The notes beneath the pieces were generated by a model that was given only the letters and a program-made list of their open reading frames with translations, was not told the origin of the DNA and made no database searches. DNA of 22,704 nt from an uncultured Clostridia bacterium (GTDB lineage Bacteria > Bacillota > Clostridia > TANB77 > CAG-508), in the NCBI GenBank assembly GCA_947595555.1, contig CANQES010000011.1, positions 1-22,704 of the forward strand, read 5' to 3'. Positions 15,827-22,704 of this stretch are shown here, piece by piece. How positions within the stretch are numbered: the first letter of the stretch is position 1; each line of letters starts with the position of its first letter. The translations under genes and the position numbers were made by a program.

Positions 15827-17224
15827 CTATTTTTCCTCTTTTACAATATCTCTAGCTGCTACTAATCCTGTAGCTGCTGCTGTTACAATATTTCCTGCCT
15901 TGCCTGCCCCATCTCCTATAAAATAAATATTTTTATCTTTAATTTTAAATTTATTGTCTGTTTCAATTTCATTACTAAAGAATTTTATTTCTGGTCCATA
16001 TAATAAAGTTTCATCATTATTAACACCTGGTATAATTTTATCTAATTTTTGCAAACCTTCTAATATATTTGTAACAATTCTATGTGGTAAAATAAGTGCT
16101 AAATCTCCTGCTACACAATCTTTTAAAGTAGGTTCTATAAATCCTTTATCTATACGATGCCATTCACTTCTCCTTCCACTTCTTAAATCTTTTAATGTTT
16201 GAATAATTGGTTTTCCATCACCCAATACATTAGCAATTCTTGCTATACTTTCTCCATATAATCTAGTATTAGTTGTTGGTTGAGTTAATGTAACCTTACT
16301 AATAAATGCAAAATTACTATTATTTGATTTTATATCTTTTAATGAATGTCCATTAACACAAATATAGCCATAATAGTTTTCCTTTGTTACAAATCCTCCT
16401 GGATTTGTACAAAATGTTCGTATTTCATCAGAATAAGTATCTGTTTTTATAAATATTGTTGGATCATAGATTACATCACAAATATCCTTCAATATGTCCT
16501 TTCTTACTTCAACTCTTACTCCTATCTCTATACTTTGAGAATTGTAAGGTATATTATATTTATCTGCAAATTCTTGTACCCATTTAGCCCCTTCTCTTCC
16601 TGGAGCAACAATAACATTTTTAGCTAAAATGCTTTGTATCGTGTTAAACTGATGATAAATTACTTCTTGTTGCTCTTGGTTGCTTACAATATCAGTAACA
16701 TTTGTATTATCATATAAATCTACCCCTTGTTGTTCTAAATAATCAGAGAATTCTTGAATATACTCTGGTAAATGGTCGCTACCTAAATGTTTTTGTTTTA
16801 TCAATAATAACCTTGAACCTTGAATTGCTATTTTCTTTTGAATGTCCTTTGCTTCTTCTAAATTCGAAGGAAATACTTCACCATCCATATGAAATTTATT
16901 AAAGATGTCCTCTGTTTCGTCTATTAATTGATATGCTTCTGATTGTGACATATATTTAAATAAATCTGATTTTCCCAATTTCGGTATAAAATTAAGTTTA
17001 CCATCTGAAAAAGTTCCTGCTCCGCCATATCCGCTTAATATGTTACATGGATTACAATTAACACAATTTTTCTTTTGCTTATTCATAGGGCAAAATCTAT
17101 CTTTTACCTTTTTACCTTTTTCCAAAATAGCTACTTTTAAATTTTTGTCTTGTCTCTTTAGTTCATAAGCTGCAAATAACCCTGCTGGTCCAGCTCCTAT
17201 GATTGCTACATCATATTGTTTCAT
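15827..17224 (-). CDS. NAD(P)/FAD-dependent dehydrogenase (COG2509-type)
   Basis: A flavoprotein of about 465 residues. The N-terminal Rossmann motif VAIIGAGPAGLFAAYELKR binds FAD. A cysteine cluster follows (C45, C54, C57, C60, in CVNCNPCN), then the highly conserved SGYGGAGTFSDGK. The C-terminal FAD motif is YFIGDGAGKAGNIVTAAATG. This matches the uncharacterised 'FAD-dependent dehydrogenase' family common in Clostridia; some members have been placed with thiazole- or geranylgeranyl-type reductases, and the substrate is unknown. An upstream ATG exists at 17233, but AGGAAAGGA abuts it; the ATG at 17224 has a nine-base spacing and gives the family-like MKQYDVAIIG. It begins 16 bases after the amylase stop and is probably co-transcribed with it. 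Confidence 0.85.
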   Translation of the reverse strand: MKQYDVAIIGAGPAGLFAAYELKRQDKNLKVAILEKGKKVKDRFCPMNKQKKNCVNCNPCNILSGYGGAGTFSDGKLNFIPKLGKSDLFKYMSQSEAYQLIDETEDIFNKFHMDGEVFPSNLEEAKDIQKKIAIQGSRLLLIKQKHLGSDHLPEYIQEFSDYLEQQGVDLYDNTNVTDIVSNQEQQEVIYHQFNTIQSILAKNVIVAPGREGAKWVQEFADKYNIPYNSQSIEIGVRVEVRKDILKDICDVIYDPTIFIKTDTYSDEIRTFCTNPGGFVTKENYYGYICVNGHSLKDIKSNNSNFAFISKVTLTQPTTNTRLYGESIARIANVLGDGKPIIQTLKDLRSGRRSEWHRIDKGFIEPTLKDCVAGDLALILPHRIVTNILEGLQKLDKIIPGVNNDETLLYGPEIKFFSNEIETDNKFKIKDKNIYFIGDGAGKAGNIVTAAATGLVAARDIVKEEK

Positions 17225-17240
17225 ATATTTCATTCCTTTC

Positions 17241-18674
17241 CTAATTTATCCATATGGATACAGATTTTTCTTTAACTTTAAAAATGCCAAATCCTTCTTC
17301 GTCTATAATTACATTATCTTCTATATTAGACATTATATCTATAAATTTTTCATTAGCAAATTTTTTCCCAATATACATCTTCTTTTCTGCATATCCACCA
17401 TTGGACATAAGAACTGCTAGTCCCGATTTTACATGTTCTTCATCTCCCTCTCTTGTCCAACCTATGCAGTTTCTATTATCTATATAGTCATGTTGAACTC
17501 CATATGCTCTTTCTTTTCTCATTTTTATTATTGTTTTTATATCTTCTATTGGCTTTATATCATATTGTGGAATACCATATAAATCACCAAAAAATACGCA
17601 TGGATATCCTTCTTTTCTTAATAGAATTATGCTATATGCTATTAGTTTAAACCATCTTTCTACAAAGCTCTCTAATGCTTGTCCTGGCTGTGTATCATGA
17701 TTATCAACAAAAGTTACTGCTTTATTTGCATTATCTTTTACAAGTGTATCATTGAATATTGTTGTTAAATCATAATTTTCATCTTTAGAAGCTGAAGCAA
17801 AATGATAATGTAATGGTACATCAAAAAGAGACATTTCTCCTTCTGTTTCCTCTATATATCTATGAAGTTTTTTTACATCTCCAGACCAGTATTCTCCTAC
17901 TGTAAATAATTCTTTTTTTGTCAATTTTCTTAGATGTTGTATCCATTCTTTATAAAACTTAGCTGAAATATGTTTCACAGCATCTAGTCTAAATCCATTT
18001 ACCTTCGTAATTTCTAAATACCATTCTCCCCATCTTTTACATTCTTCTCTTACTTCATCATTCGTGAAGTCTATATCTGCTCCCATTAGATAATCATAAT
18101 TACCAAATTCTTCATCTACAGCTTTTTCCCAATTTTTATCCTTAAATTTGAATATTGCTTTTTCTCCATTTTGCATATTATAATCAATTCCATCAAAATG
18201 TGTCCAATTCCATTCAAAATCCGAGTATTTTTTGTTTCTCCCTGGAAATGTAAATTTGGTTGCAACTTTTACCATTTCTTCACTAGCTATGTCTTGTTGG
18301 TGATTTTCCCAGTCAACCTTGGTTGCTGGTATTGTTTGAACAAAATCTGCTCCCATTTTATGATTTAAAACAATGTCTGCATACACTTCTATACCGCATT
18401 GTTGTAATACTTGTACACAATTTATGTATTCATCTTTAGAACCATATTTAGTCTTTACTGTACCTTTTTGATTAAACTCACCTAAATCATAAACATCATA
18501 TACTCCATAACCAACTTCATCTTTTCCTCCAATACCTTTATATGCTGGTGGTAACCATATAGCAGTTATACCCATTTGTGCTAATTCTTCCGCTTCTTCT
18601 GCAATTTTACTCCATAAGTTTTGATTACAATTCATATACCACTCAAAGTATTGTATTATTACTCCATTTATCAT
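17241..18674 (-). CDS. Cytoplasmic alpha-amylase (GH13)
   Basis: Hydrolyses alpha-1,4-glucosidic bonds in glycogen, starch or maltodextrins. The 477-residue protein has no signal peptide (it starts MINGVIIQYFEWYM), so it acts inside the cell, as for GH13_5 cytoplasmic amylases. The (beta/alpha)8 barrel motifs are all present: VYADIVLNHK (region I), GFRLDAVKH with the nucleophile Asp at about 231 (region II), LFTVGEYW with the acid/base Glu at about 261 (region III), and VTFVDNHDTQ with Asp at about 327 (region IV). The length fits AmyS-like enzymes. The ATG is preceded by CGGAGG, nine bases upstream, and lies 17 bases after the stop of the ADP-ribosyltransferase-like gene, so it may be read through from that operon. 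Confidence 0.95.
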   Translation of the reverse strand: MINGVIIQYFEWYMNCNQNLWSKIAEEAEELAQMGITAIWLPPAYKGIGGKDEVGYGVYDVYDLGEFNQKGTVKTKYGSKDEYINCVQVLQQCGIEVYADIVLNHKMGADFVQTIPATKVDWENHQQDIASEEMVKVATKFTFPGRNKKYSDFEWNWTHFDGIDYNMQNGEKAIFKFKDKNWEKAVDEEFGNYDYLMGADIDFTNDEVREECKRWGEWYLEITKVNGFRLDAVKHISAKFYKEWIQHLRKLTKKELFTVGEYWSGDVKKLHRYIEETEGEMSLFDVPLHYHFASASKDENYDLTTIFNDTLVKDNANKAVTFVDNHDTQPGQALESFVERWFKLIAYSIILLRKEGYPCVFFGDLYGIPQYDIKPIEDIKTIIKMRKERAYGVQHDYIDNRNCIGWTREGDEEHVKSGLAVLMSNGGYAEKKMYIGKKFANEKFIDIMSNIEDNVIIDEEGFGIFKVKEKSVSIWIN

Positions 18675-18691
18675 TAATTTCCTCCGACTTG

Positions 18692-20530
18692 TTACAAAAT
18701 CATGTCTCTTGTGTTTTCCCTTCTCTTTTCTTTTTCTCTTGTCACAACTTTTTGGCTTATTTTTTCTAGTATCTGATTATATCTTCCATACAAATTAATT
18801 AAATTTTCATGATTTATAGGTTTTATATTAAGTTGCATATTTTTATCCTTCACACTCATTTCTGCCGTTTCTTGCTGTAACCTTTTAGTCTCTTGCCTGT
18901 TACGAGTCCATGAAAATAAACTTTTTCTTGCTTGTACTGGTAATCCACTCTTCTGACTACTAGAAACTTTTTCCATTAAACTATCTTGAGTTGGAATATG
19001 TCCAAATACTTCTCTTATTGCTTGTTCAATGTCTACCATCTCTTGTGGTAAATGTCCTGCATTAAATTCATACGCATATTCATACATATTTACTAACATT
19101 TCTCTTACACTATTAGATGGATTAGCTATACTCATTTTTTGAGATGCATGTTTCATTTTTGCTTCAATATTTTCAATTCTTGCATTCTTTAAAGCTGTTT
19201 TTCCCAATATTCTACTTATAAAATTATCCTTTTCTGATGCAATTATTTTCTTTTGATTAGCTAGCTTATCATATGTTAATCTATATATCATCCCTTGTAC
19301 TTTAACATTTAAAGCCTTTTTCAAATCCAACCATGAATTTTCATCATAAGCTTTTTCGATGTTTGGCATATCTGCTAATAAATTTTTTATGTCTTCTTGT
19401 GTTGAAGCTTTGCTTAATAAGTCATTATATTGTATATCTACATCTGCATCTTCATAATATCTCTGCTCTTCAAGTCCTTTTTTTATTTTCATCCTTTTAC
19501 TTTGTAATTCTTGTTCTAAATCCTGTGTATTAAATGTTCCTATTCCTAATCTTCTTGACATAGTTTTATATTTATTAATTATATTTATAAAATTTGACAC
19601 ATTTATATCTGTATTTTGTTGAATATTAACATTGCCTTGCTCCACTTCATATTTTATTTGTTGTACCTCTTGTGTTAATTTTTCTAATCTCTCCTGTTCT
19701 CTTTTCCTATATTCTTGCTGTCTAGTTTCTCTTTCTTCTTGTCTCTGCAAGTCAATATCTTTTTCTCTTTGTTTGCATAACCCTTTTAGTAATTCTTGCA
19801 TAATGTCTCTATATTCATTCATTTTTTCTACTATAGGCATTATATTTTTAAGTTTGCTATAATCTCCATGTAAAAATCTATATTGTTCTAATTCTTTAAC
19901 AAATTCTTTATATCCATTAATACACTTATTTTTTAATAGTTCTATTTTTTCATCACTTATGTCTGGCAGTTCTCCCTTTTCCAATGTGATATCATAATAT
20001 TCATATCCATTCCAATTGCTCACTAAGTGAGTTTCAATTACTTTTGCAAATGGCAAAATTAATACTTCTTCCTCATTCGCAGAATTCTCATCTTTAAACT
20101 GTTCAGCATAAATATATGGCAACATATCTTTGGTTTTTATTCTCATCAATGCTGCTCTTCCATATTCACAAAAGCGTTTTGCTATTTGTTCATCAGTTGT
20201 TGTTGATAATAATTTAGGTACGTCTGCCCCTGCTCGTAAACTTCTTGCCTCTTGTATAGTTGTTCCCCTCATTAATCTTCTCGCGCTATTGCCGTTTCCT
20301 TCTTTATATATATAACCATATATATTAACAAAATCATTAATTGATTTTTCTATGTCCTCTTCTGTAAAATCCATATACCAACCTTTTTCACTTAATTGTG
20401 TAATTTTTGAATAGTCCATATCTGCTAGCATATTGATTCTAGTATGTGCAAATCCAAAATATCTTTTTAATGATTCTTTTACTTCTTTTTCACTTGGCAA
20501 CCTATTCTTATACTCATTTATTTCTTTCAT
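18692..20530 (-). CDS. Putative ADP-ribosyltransferase-domain protein with long coiled-coil C-terminal region
   Basis: About 612 residues. Near residues 65-165 the sequence shows the three elements of R-S-E class mono-ADP-ribosyltransferases: an arginine in RRLMRGTT (Arg about 88), an S-T-T strand in KLLSTTTDEQIAKRF (about 109-111), and an E-x-E motif in NEEEVLILP (about 153-155). The rest is helical and highly charged: a probable coiled coil at about 245-295 (RQEERETRQQEYRKREQERL), then further helices. There is no signal peptide or membrane helix, so it acts in the cytoplasm unless exported by another route. The frame extends to a TTG at 20551, but AAAGGAG placed five bases before the ATG at 20530 fixes the start. 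It follows the 113-aa gene by 26 bases. No close named family recognised; ART activity is inferred from motifs only. Target unknown. Confidence 0.65.
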   Translation of the reverse strand: MKEINEYKNRLPSEKEVKESLKRYFGFAHTRINMLADMDYSKITQLSEKGWYMDFTEEDIEKSINDFVNIYGYIYKEGNGNSARRLMRGTTIQEARSLRAGADVPKLLSTTTDEQIAKRFCEYGRAALMRIKTKDMLPYIYAEQFKDENSANEEEVLILPFAKVIETHLVSNWNGYEYYDITLEKGELPDISDEKIELLKNKCINGYKEFVKELEQYRFLHGDYSKLKNIMPIVEKMNEYRDIMQELLKGLCKQREKDIDLQRQEERETRQQEYRKREQERLEKLTQEVQQIKYEVEQGNVNIQQNTDINVSNFINIINKYKTMSRRLGIGTFNTQDLEQELQSKRMKIKKGLEEQRYYEDADVDIQYNDLLSKASTQEDIKNLLADMPNIEKAYDENSWLDLKKALNVKVQGMIYRLTYDKLANQKKIIASEKDNFISRILGKTALKNARIENIEAKMKHASQKMSIANPSNSVREMLVNMYEYAYEFNAGHLPQEMVDIEQAIREVFGHIPTQDSLMEKVSSSQKSGLPVQARKSLFSWTRNRQETKRLQQETAEMSVKDKNMQLNIKPINHENLINLYGRYNQILEKISQKVVTREKEKRRENTRDMIL

Positions 20531-20556
20531 TCTTTCTCCTTTGAATTTCAATAAAA

Positions 20557-20898
20557 TTAAGCAGCTTTTAAATAATATCTATCTGTATATAAAATTCCAT
20601 TAGTTTTCTCTAATAATTCCAATTGATCATATATTTTCATATCAAGTTTCATCATGATGTCTTCAATATCTGCACTATCTTTCGCTGGTATTCTTCTTTT
20701 GAAAAAATCAAACAATGTGTCGCTTACATGATTCTTATATAAAAGATTTATCTCTCCTATTCCGAAGCATCCTTTATGTGTTGCCTTTTTTAACTCTTCT
20801 TCATTTATATCAAAATGATATTTTTCATCGCTTTTATATAATTTTCCTAACATATATTCATTTTGTTCATTATCTTTCCAATACAAGTTTAAAATCAT
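20557..20898 (-). CDS. Small protein resembling a detached HipA N-terminal subdomain (113 aa)
   Basis: 113 residues, no signal peptide or membrane segment. The beginning (LYWKDNEQNEYMLGKLYKSD, then KYHFDIN) resembles the short beta-rich N-subdomain of HipA-type kinases. A helical part (SDTLFDFFKRRIP, then DIEDIMMKLDM) and a C-terminal LLEKTNGILYTDRYYL follow. The start codon overlaps the stop of the kinase gene by one base (TAATG), so the two are translationally coupled and the proteins probably interact. In HipBST-type modules a separate HipS protein supplies the missing N-subdomain of the kinase HipT and acts as its antitoxin; this protein is a candidate for such a role, though it lies after the kinase. 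Similarity is weak and I would not exclude an unrelated small partner. Confidence 0.55.
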   Translation of the reverse strand: MILNLYWKDNEQNEYMLGKLYKSDEKYHFDINEEELKKATHKGCFGIGEINLLYKNHVSDTLFDFFKRRIPAKDSADIEDIMMKLDMKIYDQLELLEKTNGILYTDRYYLKAA

Positions 20899-22007
20899 TA
20901 TCTTTCCCCTCTTTCACTTTGAAGTAATTTTGAAAAAGTTTCTTTTGCCATTTGAATATTACCATCTACAAATTCAACAAACTTTTTCATTTCATCATCA
21001 TTACTATATTCTTCAAAAGCTTTAATCCCTGTATCTTCATAAACATGTCTAAATATCTCTTTCATATCTAAAATGTCTATACTTTTTTGAGCAAATTCTT
21101 TAAAACCTGGATAATCAATATACTGTTTTATTAATGAGCCGATGTCTGTGTGTCCATTATCGCATTTTCTTACCAACATATTCATGTCTTTTGCAATATG
21201 GAAACTGTAGTCCAAATCAAACATAGGAGACATTCTTACATGTCTATGCCCATCTTCATCTGTGCTTACTATTAATGGTGAATTATCTGCCTTTTGATCT
21301 TTCAACCCAATTAATTTTGATACAAATTCTTGTTTTATAAATTCAAATTCGGCTTTTTCAATGTCATTTTCAGGAAATCTTCTAATTCTTAAAGCTTCAT
21401 CCATTTTGTTTAAGTGTTCTGATATTAATGCTTCGTCATCTGTATATGTAACAATTTCTTCATTATCTCTTAAAAAATTTTTGCTTAATATTCTCCTGTA
21501 TCCATTATGTGCTTTTGCTAAAGTAACATCTGCACATTCTATATCTAAATGTTTAGCTATATATGAGGCAATTAATGGACAATATAAACAATAGGCATTT
21601 GTTACTCCTGAATTTCCTCTATAATTTAATGGCAATTTTGATATATATATACTTCCATCTGTCATAATCATATATTTATCTAAAAAATTTCCCGCATGTC
21701 CAGAAAATAACCTCGGTTGAGATAAATATAAAGTATTCATTAAATCTACATATCCATTTTGTAAGTGCATTGTAGCTGGTTCATTAGCTAAATATTGTTC
21801 TAAAAATTTCATAAAGTATGCATAGTCTGGCTGAAAAAATTCATTTGTATTTTGTTGTGGCTGATATGTACTTACATAGTAAATAATGTTTTCATAAATA
21901 TCTTTATCTTTTTTTATTCTCGTCATTCTTGTAAATTCGTCTAATTTCTTAAATCTTTCACTGTCTTTAATTGTATCTATATATTCTTTTACTTCACTAA
22001 ATTCCAT
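20898..22007 (-). CDS. HipA/CtkA-like serine/threonine kinase
   Basis: A 369-residue soluble protein with a HipA-type kinase active site. LIGLKDQKADN (residues 232-242) has the catalytic Asp237 and metal-binding Asn242 with the same D-x4-N spacing as HipA. RMSPMFDLDYSF (258-269) matches the HipA LxPxYDxxS segment, with the second metal-binding Asp264. A candidate ATP lysine lies in DGSIYISKLPLN (Lys124), followed by a helix ending in ASYIAKHLDI. The N-terminal ~100 residues are not recognised. HipA kinases phosphorylate cytoplasmic proteins such as glutamyl-tRNA synthetase; the target here is unknown. It has its own promoter, an AAAGGAG ribosome binding site, and overlaps the 113-aa gene by one base. 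No HipB-like DNA-binding antitoxin gene is adjacent. Confidence 0.72.
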   Translation of the reverse strand: MEFSEVKEYIDTIKDSERFKKLDEFTRMTRIKKDKDIYENIIYYVSTYQPQQNTNEFFQPDYAYFMKFLEQYLANEPATMHLQNGYVDLMNTLYLSQPRLFSGHAGNFLDKYMIMTDGSIYISKLPLNYRGNSGVTNAYCLYCPLIASYIAKHLDIECADVTLAKAHNGYRRILSKNFLRDNEEIVTYTDDEALISEHLNKMDEALRIRRFPENDIEKAEFEFIKQEFVSKLIGLKDQKADNSPLIVSTDEDGHRHVRMSPMFDLDYSFHIAKDMNMLVRKCDNGHTDIGSLIKQYIDYPGFKEFAQKSIDILDMKEIFRHVYEDTGIKAFEEYSNDDEMKKFVEFVDGNIQMAKETFSKLLQSERGER

Positions 22008-22037
22008 GTGCTCTCCTTTATTCTTTATTATATCGCT

Positions 22038-22066
22038 ATATTATCATATTAATAATTATTTTTCAA
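22038..22066 (-). promoter_or_regulatory. Putative promoter of the kinase operon
   Basis: On the minus strand, TTGAAA (22066-22061), a 17-base spacer and TAATAT (22043-22038) lie about 30 bases before the kinase ATG at 22007, in the 113-base gap after the Fic gene. This would make kinase, 113-aa protein and ADP-ribosyltransferase-like gene one transcription unit, with or without read-through from fic. No strong terminator is seen after fic. Confidence 0.5.
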
Positions 22067-22120
22067 TAAAAATTTGCCTCTGGTATCTATCTTCTTCTGA
22101 ATAATACACTTAACCCCACA

Positions 22121-22704
22121 TTAATTATTTTTTAAATCTTCTGCTCTATACACATTATATCCTTCATATCTATAACTTGCGTCAATCCCTTTCATATAAA
22201 CTTCTCTATCATGTATTTTTTCAGTTAATGCCTCTTTTAACAAAAATTTTATTTCTGTATTTTTAATTGGACTTCTTTCCATCGCTAACAAATAATCTTC
22301 TTTATCTATTTTGCTCCAATCAACAACTTTACCTAATTCTTTTTTTAAAATCATATCAAGCCAAATTCTTGTACTTCTCCCGTTGCCTTCTCTAAATGGA
22401 TGAGCAATATTCATTTCAATATATTTTTCTATAATTTCATCAAAATTTGATTGTGGCATTTTATCTATATTTTTCAAAGCATCCTCTAAATACATACTAG
22501 ATGCAAACCTAAAATTATTTTTAGAAATATTTTCAGTTCTAACAATACCCGCAAATTCATATATATCTTCAAATAAATATTTGTGAATTTGAGATAAACC
22601 TTGAAAAGTTCCAACTTCAAACTCTTCTAATTTTCCAGTTTCAAATAATTCTATTGCTTTTAATTTTGTTATTCTTTCTTCCTCTTTAGCAAGCTCTAAT
22701 TCAT
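22121..22704 (-). CDS. Fic-family protein adenylyltransferase (5' end outside the window)
   Basis: The frame is open from the right edge of the window to the stop at 22121; about 194 C-terminal residues are visible. The Fic active-site motif HPFREGNGRSTR (about 22402-22367) is complete: catalytic His, the acidic residue for metal, and the GNGR phosphate-binding loop. Upstream lie IHKYLFEDIYEFAG and the flap-region NISKNNFRFA; the end EGYNVYRAEDL is typical of a common Bacillota Fic family. Such enzymes AMPylate proteins; Fic toxins of class I are held inactive by a separate antitoxin carrying an S/TxxxE(G/N) helix. I see no such helix in the visible part; it could be N-terminal or a separate upstream gene beyond the edge. 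An internal ATG at 22495 is not the true start, since the conserved Fic fold begins before it. Confidence 0.92.
   Translation of the reverse strand, partial: ELELAKEEERITKLKAIELFETGKLEEFEVGTFQGLSQIHKYLFEDIYEFAGIVRTENISKNNFRFASSMYLEDALKNIDKMPQSNFDEIIEKYIEMNIAHPFREGNGRSTRIWLDMILKKELGKVVDWSKIDKEDYLLAMERSPIKNTEIKFLLKEALTEKIHDREVYMKGIDASYRYEGYNVYRAEDLKNN

Overview
The window is a very AT-rich bacterial chromosome segment with standard-code genes, strong AGGAGG-type ribosome binding sites and TTGACA/TATAAT-type promoters. An AdhE fermentation enzyme, a Clostridia-style prepilin N-terminus and the Fic/HipA-like repertoire suggest an anaerobic, probably gut-associated Bacillota (Clostridia-like). The taxonomy is inference; there is no rRNA or other marker gene here apart from asnS and polA.

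Left part (1-6840): asnS (+) ends at a clear intrinsic terminator. A 60-codon unknown gene (-) and the bifunctional aldehyde/alcohol dehydrogenase adhE (-) follow, separated by a long imperfect palindrome (about 1791-2212). Upstream of adhE is a decayed fragment of a large serine recombinase. Next comes a plus-strand gene with its own consensus promoter. It encodes a type IV prepilin-like N-terminus fused to a formylglycine-generating-enzyme/C-type-lectin-like domain. Its last ~38 residues have the look of a diversity-generating retroelement (DGR) variable region. A 221-bp palindromic element, a second copy (about 97% identical, no indels) of the core of the first palindrome, starts in the last codons of this gene and ends in the stop codon of the convergent TPR gene.

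Right part (6832-22704): twelve genes in a row on the minus strand. Reading in the direction of transcription, the first group is a Fic adenylyltransferase (cut by the window edge), a HipA/CtkA-like kinase, a 113-aa partner resembling a detached HipA N-subdomain, and a protein with an R-S-E ADP-ribosyltransferase domain. Three kinds of protein-modifying enzyme (AMPylation, phosphorylation, ADP-ribosylation) therefore sit together, the last three apparently co-transcribed. Downstream and tightly spaced are a cytoplasmic alpha-amylase, two FAD-dependent oxidoreductases alternating with two GT-C-fold membrane glycosyltransferases (probably cell-envelope glycan assembly), DNA polymerase I split by a single-base frameshift, a membrane-anchored lytic transglycosylase, and a membrane TPR protein.

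The most interesting points are the putative DGR target with its duplicated downstream palindrome, the cluster of protein-modifying enzymes, and the polA frameshift. No DGR reverse transcriptase or template repeat, no rRNA or tRNA, and no CRISPR array were seen in the window.
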